From: CAVVMA01 sp963830715
GTDB lineage: Bacteria > Desulfobacterota > Binatia > Binatales > Binataceae
Direction: 5' to 3'
Length of the DNA: 64,000 nt
Assembly: GCA_963830715.1 (NCBI GenBank)
Contig: CAWHNS010000024.1
Location: 248,001 to 312,000 of the forward strand
In this document: one piece after another, positions 26,030-35,084 of the stretch
Layout of the letters: each line of letters opens with the position of its first letter
Position numbering within the stretch: the first letter of the stretch is position 1
Notes under the pieces: model-generated
The model's input: the letters and a program-made list of their open reading frames with translations, nothing else
The model's database searches: none
Told to the model about the DNA's origin: nothing
Made by a program: the position numbers and the translations under genes

Positions 26030-26992
26030 ATGCCATTTGATATCCTGATCGCGGGCGGAGTTTTCGGAGCCATCTTCATCATCTTCCTGGTCGTGGTCAC
26101 CGGCGGTTTCACTTCCGAGACCGAACAGGCCCAGGAACTGTTGCGCCGGATGTCGCGGCCGGACGAGGATGAAGATGACATTATCGCGCGCAGGCGCGGA
26201 AAGCCCGAGCAGGGAAGGCTGATCGCCGTGCTGGCCCGCCACTTCAACCTGGTTCGCAGGCTCGAGGAGAACCTCTGGCAGGCCGGGCTCTACGTCCGGG
26301 TCTCGGATGCGATCCTGATCATGGTCCTGATGTTCGGCGCCGGCGGCGCGGCCGGCGAGGCCATCTCGGGCGACTGGATGATCGCGCTGGGCATAGGCGG
26401 TCTGTTGGCGGCCGTGCCGGTGCTGTACATCCGTTTCCGCAAGACCCGCCGCCTCAGGGCCTTCTCGGCGCAGTTGCCCTTCGCGCTCGATCTCATCAAG
26501 TCCTCTCTCGAAGCCGGGCACACGCTGCTCCGCGCCCTTCAAGTGGTGGTCGGCGAGTTCGCCGATCCGCTCGGCAGCGAATTCCGCACCGTGCTCGAAC
26601 AGGTCCGCCTGGGTCTGCCTCTGACCCGCGCGATGGAGGACATGCTCAAGCGGGTCCCGGAAGAGGATCTGAGGCTGCTGCTCGTAGCGGTGAAGGTCCA
26701 GACTGAAGTAGGCAGCTCGCTGGCTGCGATCGTGGCGCGGCTGGCCGAGGTGATTCGCACCCGCCAGCGCCTGAAGCTTCAAATCAAGACCTTGACGGCG
26801 CAGTCAAGAATGGGCGGCCTGGTGGTCGGATTCCTGCCGGTGCTGGTGCTCGGCGCATTCTATTTCGTCCAACCCTCTTATACTCATGCGCTGTTTCACG
26901 ATCCGACCGGGCTCAAGATCCTCAAGCTTGCGATCGGGCTGGACATAATGGCCTTCATCACCATCCGAAAACTCGTGCAGGTGAAATACTAA
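26030..26992 (+). CDS. tadB: Tad pilus inner-membrane platform protein TadB
   Basis: 320 residues from ATG 26030-26032. An N-terminal TM (ILIAGGVFGAIFIIFLVVV) is followed by a charged cytoplasmic stretch (RPDEDEDDIIARRRGK). Two TM segments come next, and then a T2SSF domain: LPFALDLIKSSLEAGHTLLRA, GLPLTRAMEDMLKRVP and AEVIRTRQRLKLQIKTLTAQ. Two C-terminal TMs complete it. Pairs with TadC to form the inner-membrane platform on which TadA acts. Starts 11 bp after tadA. Confidence 0.93.
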   Translation: MPFDILIAGGVFGAIFIIFLVVVTGGFTSETEQAQELLRRMSRPDEDEDDIIARRRGKPEQGRLIAVLARHFNLVRRLEENLWQAGLYVRVSDAILIMVLMFGAGGAAGEAISGDWMIALGIGGLLAAVPVLYIRFRKTRRLRAFSAQLPFALDLIKSSLEAGHTLLRALQVVVGEFADPLGSEFRTVLEQVRLGLPLTRAMEDMLKRVPEEDLRLLLVAVKVQTEVGSSLAAIVARLAEVIRTRQRLKLQIKTLTAQSRMGGLVVGFLPVLVLGAFYFVQPSYTHALFHDPTGLKILKLAIGLDIMAFITIRKLVQVKY

Positions 26993-26993
26993 C

Positions 26994-27919
26994 TTGTCCA
27001 CCTTCTATATCACGATGGCGTTCGGTCTCCTGATGGGTGCGGCGGGTATTGCTCTGTACGTTGCCGTGTTCGGGACCCGGCGGGTCTTCGAAGAGCGGCT
27101 CGCCGACCTGGCGGTAAAGATGAGGCTCTCGCAAGCCGACCCCGAAGGCAAGGAAGATGAGGGCTTCGGGCGGTTGCTGCTCCAGTGGGCCGTCCGCCAT
27201 CTGCCGCCGCCCAAGACCGATACGCCCACGGGCGAAAAGATGGTGCAGATGCTGGTGCAGGCCGGCTATATCAAATCGGCTGCTCCCCAGATCTTCCAGG
27301 TCATTCGCTTCGGCTCGGCCGCGGTGTTCATGGTGATCGGGCTGCTGATGGCTGTTATCACCGCACAGCCGACCACCACTGCGATTGCATATGCGGCTGC
27401 CGGAGTAGCTATCGGCTTCTTTGCCCCGAGTTACTATATCGGCAATCGCGCGCGAGCCGCCAAAGCGCGATCGGACGGGAACTCTCCGACGTGCTCGACC
27501 TGCTGGTGGTCTGCGTCGAAGCGGGACTCGGACTGTATGAGGCGATCAAGGTGGTGGGAACCGAGGCCGAACGTCACGGGCAGGTGATCGGGCGCGAGCT
27601 GTCGCTGGTTGCTTCCGAGGTGTCCTCGGGAGCGTCGCTCGGCGTGTCGCTGAGAAATCTGGCCGATCGAACGGCGGTGGACGATATCAAGCCGCTGGCC
27701 GCCACGCTCATCCAGAGCGAGCAGCTCGGCGCGCAAATCGCGCCCGCTCTCCACGCCAGCTCCGACGCGATGCGCGCGCGCCGGCGACTGCGGGCCGAGG
27801 AAGCGGCTCAGAAAACCGCCGTCAAGATCCTGTTCCCGCTGGTGTTGTTCGTCCTGCCCGCGATGCTGATCGTGATCGTAGGTCCGGCGCTGATCCAGAT
27901 CCTGCAAACGATGCACTAG
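26994..27919 (+). CDS. tadC: Tad pilus inner-membrane platform protein TadC, one frame break
   Basis: About 309 residues. Begins at a TTG one base after the tadB stop, the only in-frame start giving the whole first TM segment (TMAFGLLMGAAGIALYVAVF). After two further TMs (VFMVIGLLMAVITA, IAYAAAGVAIGFF) the frame is lost near 27475, where a base is missing. The T2SSF domain continues in the other frame: RELSDVLDLLVVCVEAGLGL, ADRTAVDDIKPLAATLIQSE and a C-terminal TM. Both parts are well conserved, so this is probably a sequence error. Last gene of the pilus operon; the next gene is convergent. Confidence 0.88.
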
Positions 27920-27943
27920 ACGAGCCGCCGGAACGCTGGTGCT

Positions 27944-27965
27944 GCCGCCCACAACAAGCGGCTTT
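27944..27965 (+). terminator. Weak hairpin between convergent tadC and regulator genes
   Basis: GCCGC (27944-27948) and GCGGC (27958-27962) flank a 9-nt loop and are followed by TTT. The stem is only 5 bp and the T-run short, so intrinsic termination is doubtful; position between convergent genes is the main support. Confidence 0.3.
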
Positions 27966-27974
27966 CCCTGCTGA

Positions 27975-29483
27975 CTACAGCCCGAGGCGTTTGATCAGTC
28001 GCCCAAGCGTCGTGCCGTCCACCTCGAGCGCCTTGGCCGCGTCGCCGCGATTCCCACCGGCGCTTTCGAGCGCCGCCTTGATTCTGGCGCGCGCGGCCTT
28101 GTCCAGACACTCCTGAAGCGTCACGCTCTCGAACGAATTTTCGGCCGCCGGCACGGACGCCGCATCAGCAACGTTCGACGGAACGGCGGACGGCGCTGCG
28201 TTCGACGCGGGAGCCGATTCCAGATGAGCGCCAACCCCATCGTGATGCGCCGGTTCGATTCGCATCCGATCGTGCCCTTCGGGCTCGGCATGCGTTGGGA
28301 GGTCCAGCACCTTCGAGGTGATGAAGTCGGCATTGGTCAGCATTGCGGCGCGCTCGATCACGTTGCGAAGCTCGAGCACGTTGCCCGGCCATCGATAGGA
28401 GAGCAACTCGCGTTCGGCATCGGAAGTCAGCGAAAACCGCCGTCCGGTTCTGGCGCCGCAAGCGGCCAGGAAGCGATGCGCGAGCACCGGGATATCCTCG
28501 CGCCGTTCGCGCAGCGGGGGCATCCTGATCGGAACGGCGTTCAGCGTGAAGAAGAGGTCCTCTCGGAACCGGCCGGCTTCCACCTCGCCGCGCAGCGGGC
28601 CGCTGCAAGCCAGCACGATCCGAACTTGTCCGATGCCGATACCCTCGCCGTGTCGAGCCGGTGGCGATACGGCCTCATCCAGGATCCGGACCAACTCGGC
28701 CTGAAAAGCCGGTCCGGCTTCGGCGATCTCATTGAGAAATAGCGTTCCGCCCGCGGCGCGCCTGACGGGAATCAAATGATGCTCGCCGCCTGCCCCGGCC
28801 GCACCGTTGCTAATCAACTCCCTCGCCGGCGCGAGGGCGGCAGAGCCCTTGCAATTTACGGGGACGAACGGGCCCTCCAGCCTGCCGCTCCAATAGTGGA
28901 GCATCTGCGCCACGAGTTCTTTGCCCGTTCCGATCTCGCCCTCGATAAGCACGGTTGAATCGGTTGGCGCAATGCGGCGGACGAGGGCGAGAAGCTGTTT
29001 CGCCGCGGCGCTCTCGGCGACAAACGACGACGCGACATCGGCCATCTGCACACGGCGACGGAGCTCGATGGTCTCACGGCGCAGCCGGCCCATCTCGATC
29101 GCCCGGCCCACGATTACGCACAACTCGTCCTCGTCCAGGGGCTTGACCAGGTAGTCGAACGCTCCCTGGCGCATCGCCGCAACCGCCGATCCTACGCCCG
29201 GAGTGAAAGTGAGGACGATCAGAGCTACTTCCGGAAAGCGGCTCTCCAACTGGCGAACCAGCTCAGGAACGGGCAGCGCCAAATCGGCGAGTACCACATC
29301 GGCACCGCGCCGCTCGACGACCCGGAGCAGGTCGGCCGCGCTCTCGCATCGTTCGCACTGGTAGCCGGCCTGTTCCAGAACGCGGGCGGCAAGACGCGCT
29401 ACGCCGCGCGTTTCATCGGCGATTAGGACGCGGCCCCCGGCGCCGCGCGGAGATGACTCGGACTCGCGCACTGACGCGCCCAA
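27975..29483 (-). CDS. NtrC-family response regulator with degenerate GAFTGA loop
   Basis: 502 residues. An N-terminal receiver domain keeps its acidic pocket (IADE, phospho-acceptor D67 in LADLALP, K114). The AAA+ domain has an intact Walker A (GEIGTGKE, about 182-189) and a normal arginine-finger region (FREDLFFTLNAVPI, PPLRERREDIP). Where GAFTGA should stand there is NGAAGAGG (226-233), and Walker B reads LFLNEI with Asn for the usual Asp. The C-terminus is a Fis-type helix-turn-helix (GGNRGDAAKALEVDGTTL). GAFTGA is what contacts sigma-54, so this protein probably does not activate sigma-54 and may act on sigma-70 promoters, as TyrR and Rhodobacter NtrC do. No histidine kinase is adjacent; convergent with the pilus operon. 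Confidence 0.9.
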   Translation of the reverse strand: MGASVRESESSPRGAGGRVLIADETRGVARLAARVLEQAGYQCERCESAADLLRVVERRGADVVLADLALPVPELVRQLESRFPEVALIVLTFTPGVGSAVAAMRQGAFDYLVKPLDEDELCVIVGRAIEMGRLRRETIELRRRVQMADVASSFVAESAAAKQLLALVRRIAPTDSTVLIEGEIGTGKELVAQMLHYWSGRLEGPFVPVNCKGSAALAPARELISNGAAGAGGEHHLIPVRRAAGGTLFLNEIAEAGPAFQAELVRILDEAVSPPARHGEGIGIGQVRIVLACSGPLRGEVEAGRFREDLFFTLNAVPIRMPPLRERREDIPVLAHRFLAACGARTGRRFSLTSDAERELLSYRWPGNVLELRNVIERAAMLTNADFITSKVLDLPTHAEPEGHDRMRIEPAHHDGVGAHLESAPASNAAPSAVPSNVADAASVPAAENSFESVTLQECLDKAARARIKAALESAGGNRGDAAKALEVDGTTLGRLIKRLGL

Positions 29484-29665
29484 CCCTCCAGGATCGCCAC
29501 TCTAGCAGAGACCGTCCTCGGCAACCACGAGGCCGCCGCTACCTTTGGAAACTTTTCCACAACCCGCTGGCGCGGCCTGGGCGATGCATCCGAGAGCAAT
29601 CATCTGACCGGCTGCGGAATCAGTCCTTGCAGGCAAGAGCGCATCTCAAATCGCCGTCGCGTGCG

Positions 29666-30367
29666 TCACGCGACGGGCGGCTTGAAATTCGTCCAGCCCG
29701 CAGCGATACCGGCCAGCAACGGGATTGCGATCAGCAGAAGAGACCAGGGGTTTCCGCCGAAATGAGCGCGAGCCTCATCGAGGTCGATCGCGCTGCCGGC
29801 TCCCGGCGGTCCATCGACCCGTACCACGCTGGCCCCCCGGAACATCGCGTGTCCCGCCTGATCGTATGAAGGCAAGCAATGGAGACGCAGCGCGATCTGA
29901 ACCTCGGCCCCGTGCGCGCCGATTTTCAGATAGAACGAAAGATTTTCCCAATCGCCGGTGCCCCTCAGGTCGTTCGAGACGACGCCAAGATCGGTCAGGC
30001 TTACCAATGCCCCGGATCTGAGCCGACCCTGCCTGCCCTCGCATCCCGCTTTGGCCTGTGCGCCGACGTAATACCAACCGGGTTCAAGCCGCAGGGACTG
30101 AATCCATCGCGCGTCGTTCCAGCCGCGATTGTCTATCGCGACGACGCCCGGCTCATCCGCTGACGGTCTTATCCACTCGTATTTGGTAGACTGTAAATCG
30201 ATCCAGCTTTGGGTATTCCACGCAGATGGCAAGTCGCCGGCGCCTTCCGAAAAATCGCCATTGACTAAAACATTCTGCGCGAGCGCAGACTCGCACGAGG
30301 CGATCAGGCCGATACTTATCGCTGAAGCCATAATCGCTGCGGGCAGAAATGGACGAATAGTTGACAT
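29666..30367 (-). CDS. Membrane-anchored jelly-roll-like exported protein, paralogue A
   Basis: 233 residues. Signal peptide, then a beta-rich domain that opens VLVNGDFSEGAGDLPSAW, a pattern seen in carbohydrate-binding-type jelly-roll modules (N-G-D/S-F ... P-x-x-W). WIQSLRLEPGWYYVGAQAKA and FRGASVV are shared with the paralogue at 31.9-32.6 kb. A C-terminal TM (WSLLLIAIPLLAGIAAGW) anchors it. The ATG overlaps the stop of the PMT-like glycosyltransferase gene by one base (TGATG), so it is translated with it. Function unknown; a glycan or acceptor-binding role beside a glycosyltransferase is inference. Confidence 0.72.
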   Translation of the reverse strand: MSTIRPFLPAAIMASAISIGLIASCESALAQNVLVNGDFSEGAGDLPSAWNTQSWIDLQSTKYEWIRPSADEPGVVAIDNRGWNDARWIQSLRLEPGWYYVGAQAKAGCEGRQGRLRSGALVSLTDLGVVSNDLRGTGDWENLSFYLKIGAHGAEVQIALRLHCLPSYDQAGHAMFRGASVVRVDGPPGAGSAIDLDEARAHFGGNPWSLLLIAIPLLAGIAAGWTNFKPPVA

Positions 30368-31839
30368 CACAAGATCGTATAGTGTGACCAGTCGAGCAGC
30401 CCCGGTTGATGAAGCCACATTCGCGCGTCAAACGCCCGTTCGGAAATCGGCAGTCCGATCCAGACCGGAAGAAAATAAAGGAACGCCAGGGCAGAGGCCG
30501 CCAGAAACAGAATACAGGCCAAACGCCCGCCATCTCCGAATCGCGAGATCACGCCGTAGCCTGCGGCTATCATGGCCAGCGCGCCGATGGCCGGCAGCCC
30601 GCCCATCCCCAGGATTGCGGCCGGAACCAGCGCCGCAAGCATCAATAGCTGCTCTCGCCATCGAGCCGCGCCATTCCAACAATCGCGGAGCACCATCGCG
30701 AGTGCCAGGTATGAAATATACAGCGAGGGCATATAGTGATAGATATATGTAGTACGAGGAATCGGCGCGAATACCAGCAAGTAGCTGAAATAGCCAGCGA
30801 CCAGGAACGCGTTAACCAGACTCGGCTGCGACGCGAGGCGCAAGCAAACGATGCAAATCGCGCCGAGCGCGCCCCACCACAAGATAGGATTTCCGCCGAA
30901 CCAGATCGTCGAGAGCTCGCCGGCGCCGGGCGCGTCCTGCCAGTAGACGAACGGATGCAGCAACAGCGGCCAGCTCCACCACGACGACCCGCGCGGATCG
31001 GTGAGGGGGTTGCCGGCCACGCCCCGCTCATACCAAATCGCATCGCGGTGGTACTGTATCAAGGCGTGCAAGCCGCCCCAGCTCAAAAACAGATAGTTCG
31101 GAATGAACACGGCGGCGTATGTGAGCGCTGCCGCAAACCCGATCAGGCCAAGTCCGGCGAAGGCCAGCCGGAGCCGTTCGCGATCGTGAGATTTGTCGAG
31201 CGAGGGCCATCGTGTCGCCAGGGCATATCCCACAGTCGCTACGACAAGAGCGAAGGTTACCCCAGGCACGAGCACCTTCGCTCCAAGGCACAACCCGAGC
31301 GCGAGCCCCAGGAACAGGAGTGTCATCCGCTCACGGCGGGGATCCAGGCTCTGCAGGAATCGGAAGAGGAGCAGATAAGAGAGTGCGGCGAAAGTCACAT
31401 ACACGATGTCGATCACCGCGATTCGCGAGTGAACCAGAAACGCGCCGTCAAACAGGACGAAGGAAGCGGCGAGCGCCCCGGCCAGGCGCGAGTCGAACAT
31501 TCGCCGGCCCAGTAGATACGTAATGCCGGCCAGCGCGGTGCCGATAGCCGCGCTGGACAACCGCCAACTCCACGAGTGCGGCCCGAAAAGCCGCATCCCC
31601 AACGCAATCAGTTCGGTTGCGAGCGGCGGATGCGGATCGATGTACTGCTCGCCGCGCAGGTAATTGCCGGCCTGGCCAACGAAATCCACTTCGTCGAAAA
31701 CCGGCACGGCAGGAAACCCCAGTCGCCAGAAGCGGGTTGCGGCCGCGGTCGCGACGATGGTGAGAATCAGGACGGTATCAGTGCTAGACCATTCGACACC
31801 CCGTTGTCCGCCAGCCATGGTCGCCACGCTTTGCGTCAT
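30367..31839 (-). CDS. PMT-family (GT39-like) membrane glycosyltransferase
   Basis: 490 residues from ATG 31837-31839, with about a dozen TM segments. The first extracytoplasmic loop carries VFDEVDF (D49-E50) and DPHPPLATELI, the DE and HPP motifs of protein O-mannosyltransferases. These enzymes use a polyprenyl-phosphate sugar to glycosylate secreted proteins. LLGRRMFDSRLAGALAA and FAALSYLLLFRFLQ are shared with the second transferase in this locus. Downstream it is coupled (TGATG) to paralogue A. A longer frame to 31923 would overlap the upstream gene and has no family support. Sugar and acceptor are unknown. Confidence 0.85.
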   Translation of the reverse strand: MTQSVATMAGGQRGVEWSSTDTVLILTIVATAAATRFWRLGFPAVPVFDEVDFVGQAGNYLRGEQYIDPHPPLATELIALGMRLFGPHSWSWRLSSAAIGTALAGITYLLGRRMFDSRLAGALAASFVLFDGAFLVHSRIAVIDIVYVTFAALSYLLLFRFLQSLDPRRERMTLLFLGLALGLCLGAKVLVPGVTFALVVATVGYALATRWPSLDKSHDRERLRLAFAGLGLIGFAAALTYAAVFIPNYLFLSWGGLHALIQYHRDAIWYERGVAGNPLTDPRGSSWWSWPLLLHPFVYWQDAPGAGELSTIWFGGNPILWWGALGAICIVCLRLASQPSLVNAFLVAGYFSYLLVFAPIPRTTYIYHYMPSLYISYLALAMVLRDCWNGAARWREQLLMLAALVPAAILGMGGLPAIGALAMIAAGYGVISRFGDGGRLACILFLAASALAFLYFLPVWIGLPISERAFDARMWLHQPGLLDWSHYTIL

Positions 31840-31873
31840 ACGTTCTGATCCGGTTTTTGGCAATGCCCGGCCA

Positions 31874-32623
31874 CTAGCTTCGGAAGCCTTTCCACAACCC
31901 GCTGACACGGCCCGGCGATGCATCGAAGAGCCGCCAGCCGATCAATCCGCCGGCCAGCAGCAGGCCGAAAAGCAACACGAGCGACCATGGGCTTCCGGCC
32001 TGGAAGCCGCGGATCTCATCGAGATGGAACTCGAGCGGCTCATTGGCCTTGTCGGCCGGGGGCGAATCGATCGGGACCACACTTGCCCCGCGAAAGAACG
32101 CCCTGCCGGGGGTGAAGTGGGAAAAATCGCCGAGCCGCAAGTTGACCTCGACGTCAGCTCCGCCTGCGCCGACCTGAAGGTAGAATCCCAGTCGTGTCCA
32201 GTCCTGGTTGCCTGACATCACCGCGGATCGCACGGTCGGGTCGGTCAGACCCACGCACGCGCCGATCGCATCGGTCCAGACGTCCTCGGTCATCACTTCG
32301 GCGCTGATGTAATACCATCCGGGGCCGAGATGGAGAGAGTGTATCCACCGGCTGTCGTTGGGTGTGAGATTGGCTATTTCCACCAGACCCGGATTGCCAT
32401 CGGCAGGCGGCGTCCAGCTATACTGCGTCGTCGCCAAATTGACGCGCGCCCGCCAATCCAGGGGCCGGTCGCCGCTACCGGCGGCAAAATCACCATTACT
32501 CAGAAGATTATCGCCTGCAAGCGATCGCGACACCATGATAATAGCAACAAGCATCACGCCGAGCGGGGTCGCACGGAACAGGTTTGCGAATCCCGACTTC
32601 CGGCCCGCTATAGTCACGACCAT
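31874..32623 (-). CDS. Membrane-anchored jelly-roll-like exported protein, paralogue B
   Basis: 249 residues. Its ATG (32621-32623) lies inside the end of the upstream transferase gene (10-bp overlap). After a signal sequence (LGVMLVAIIMVSRSLAG) comes NLLSNGDFAAGSGDRPLDW, then RWIHSLHLGPGWYYISAEV and FFRGASVV, colinear with paralogue A. A C-terminal TM (WSLVLLFGLLLAGGLIGW) and a short basic tail finish it. The two paralogues together with their transferases form a duplicated two-gene unit. I do not recognise a named family; a carbohydrate-binding-like fold is inferred from the opening motif and the beta-rich pattern. Confidence 0.72.
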   Translation of the reverse strand: MVVTIAGRKSGFANLFRATPLGVMLVAIIMVSRSLAGDNLLSNGDFAAGSGDRPLDWRARVNLATTQYSWTPPADGNPGLVEIANLTPNDSRWIHSLHLGPGWYYISAEVMTEDVWTDAIGACVGLTDPTVRSAVMSGNQDWTRLGFYLQVGAGGADVEVNLRLGDFSHFTPGRAFFRGASVVPIDSPPADKANEPLEFHLDEIRGFQAGSPWSLVLLFGLLLAGGLIGWRLFDASPGRVSGLWKGFRS

Positions 32624-35077
32624 TCTGAAAGCACCCCGCCGAGAGCCAGATATGAGAAATAGAGAGACGGCAAATAATAGTCTGCAATCTGCGGCAGGCC
32701 GGCCGGGAGCCAGATGACCAAACATGCGAAATAGCCACTGACCACGAACACCTTGACGAAATCAGGATACCGAAACAATCTCACTGTGGTTATAAGCACG
32801 GCGACAAGGGCGACCCACCTGCAGAACGCACCGGCGCCTGCCAGGATCGCCGCGACCTCGCTGGAGCCGACCACGGGCTGCCAATAAGAGGCGAGCGGAA
32901 GCATCGTCGGCCATTTCCACACCGGAAAATCGGGCGACCCGTGCATGGAACTCTCGAGCTCCGCGAACCAGCCGGCATCTGTATGGTATTGCCAGAGGGC
33001 TGACACACCGCCCCACGGTTTGCAAAGGTAGTTGGGCAGCAATGCCGCGAAGTATACAAGCCCGGCGACTGAGCCGGTCAGGAGCAGGGCGCCGAGGACG
33101 AGGCGATCACGTCCCCGCAAGACTCCAGCCGGCTGTGACTCAGAGCCAGAGCCGGACGAGTTCGCCGTCAAATAGATTATGCATCCCGAGACGAGCAGAA
33201 CGGCGGCGACCGGCGCGTACAGTTTCGCCGCGAGGCAGAGGCCCAGCGCGCAACCAGTGCAGGCGAGCGCGCGCGATCTCACCGCGGGTACCGAACTCTG
33301 CGCAAAGCGGAACAGGAACAAATAGGAAAGTGCCGCGAAACTGAGATATGCGATGTCCGGCGCGGCGGCTCGCGAGTCGGCCACAAACAGTCCATCGATG
33401 AGAACCAGTGTGGCCGCCAAACCGGCCGCGAGGCGGGACCGGAACATTCGCCGGCCGAGGAGGTAGGTTGTGACTATCAGCGCAACGCCGAGGACCGCGA
33501 TTGGCATTCGCCAGCTCCATGGATTGTCACCAAAGAGCCTCATGCTTGCGCTGACGCTCAGCGCAATCAGTGGTGGTTCGGCGTCGAAGAAGTAATCCCC
33601 GCGCAGATAGGCGCGCGCCTGAGTGACTACTTGAAGTTCCTCAGGACCGGAGCCGGCTGAATGGCCGAGGCGCGAGAAGCGGCTCACAATGGCGAGCCCG
33701 ACCAGTACCGCCAGAATGATTGTCTCGGTCCGAATCCACCGGGGCTGAGCCGCGGTTCGATCGGCCGCCGGTCTGGAGGCGGGCGTTTCGGGAGCGCGGT
33801 TTTTCGCCCGCGGCGCGAACCCGTTCCACATGGAGTAGGCCAGGATCACAAGGTTGAAGATTCCCGTCATCGCGCCGAATGGGTCGTGCGGCGCGAGCGA
33901 TTGGGTATTACTCTCGAGCGTGTGTTTCACGTAGGCGAGATTGAAGAGGCAGCTTAGCGACAGCATCGCGAGCACGAGCAGCATCGCGGGTTCCTGTACC
34001 GCGAGTAGCGCGGCGACAGGAAGCGCCGCATACAGGTAGCGCTCGTGCATCCTCGGGGCGAGCATGAAGAATCCGAAGATCGCGAGGAACGTGGCATACA
34101 GGAAACTGCGTGGCGACTGCTCACGCCAGACCAGGTACCCGATCGATAAGGTACAGGATCGCCACCAGGCTCATCCCTATCGAATAGTAAGAGACGCCGG
34201 CCACCTTTACCGAGTCGAATAGTCGAAGCCCTCCGATGAGCATCATCAGGTTGAAAGCATTGACCGAAGTCTCGTGGAACTTGGCGGCGGTCGAACCATA
34301 GAGGTCGATGATGAAGTTCCAGGGCTGGCCGACCTGGAACGGCGCTATGCAGATCAGTGCGATGACCGCGAAGGCGAGGGCCGCCCTCAACCAATCTCGA
34401 ATCCGGCCGCGCAGCAGGGTCCACACGGCCAGCACCGGAATGAAGATCAGGCCCTGAGGCTTCACCAACACCGCTAACGCGGCCAGACCCCATGCCAGGC
34501 CATAGAACGACCGCAGTACGGCGACGATGCTCATCACGACCAGCAGCGCCATCACGGAATCGGTCTGCCCCCAGATGAAGGTGTCGTAGAGCAGGGCCGG
34601 ATTGAGCGCCACCAGCAGCATCGCGAAGATCGCGGGAGCTTTCGATTCCGTGGTGGAACGGACGAATACGAAGACCACCGCGGCGAGAAGGAAATCGGCG
34701 AGCAGCGGCGGGGACTCGATCATCATCCGGAGGATTTGGCCGGAAGCACCGAAATGATTCGCGATCGCCCCTATCGGCCACAGCACGTATAGGTAGCCGG
34801 GTGGGTAGTCGAGTAGATATCCAGGATAGGCGTGAGCGGGGCCCGAATCGGCTATCTGCTGCGCCCAAATCCGATATTCTTCGACGTCACCGGCGAACGG
34901 ATGAACGAACGGCAAGGCGGCGAGTTTCGCGGCGGCGATGGTGCCCAGGATCAGGAGCGCGGAACGCAGGCCCGATCCGCGATCGTTCCATTGCGCCCGC
35001 CCGAGGACGAAAAGCGCGCTCCCGAGGAAGGCCACCAGGCAGAGCCCGGTGACGAGGCCGATCAGCTTGCCGTCCAA
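32614..35077 (-). CDS. Fusion of two GT-C glycosyltransferase modules, one frame break
   Basis: About 820 residues, starting at a TTG (35075-35077) 7 bp after the oxidoreductase stop. The N-terminal module has the GT-C pattern GDVEEYRIWAQQIADSG, LLDYPPGYLYVLW and, near its end, LAPRMHERYLYAALP. The frame changes near 34133 (one extra base) before YLVWREQSPRSFLYATF. After a polar linker (about 70 residues), a second module resembles the PMT gene downstream (RFSRLG, LLGRRMFRSRLAAGLAA, FAALSYLFLFRF). In it the catalytic FDEVDF is GPEELQ and HPPL is EPPL. The second module therefore looks catalytically altered. Membrane protein with more than 20 predicted TMs. Confidence 0.75.
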
Positions 35078-35084
35078 GGTGGTA

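Noticed and set aside
31840..31923. Longer N-terminus for the PMT-like transferase
   Set aside because: It would overlap the upstream jelly-roll protein gene and adds residues with no family support; the ATG at 31839 leads directly into the expected N-terminal region.
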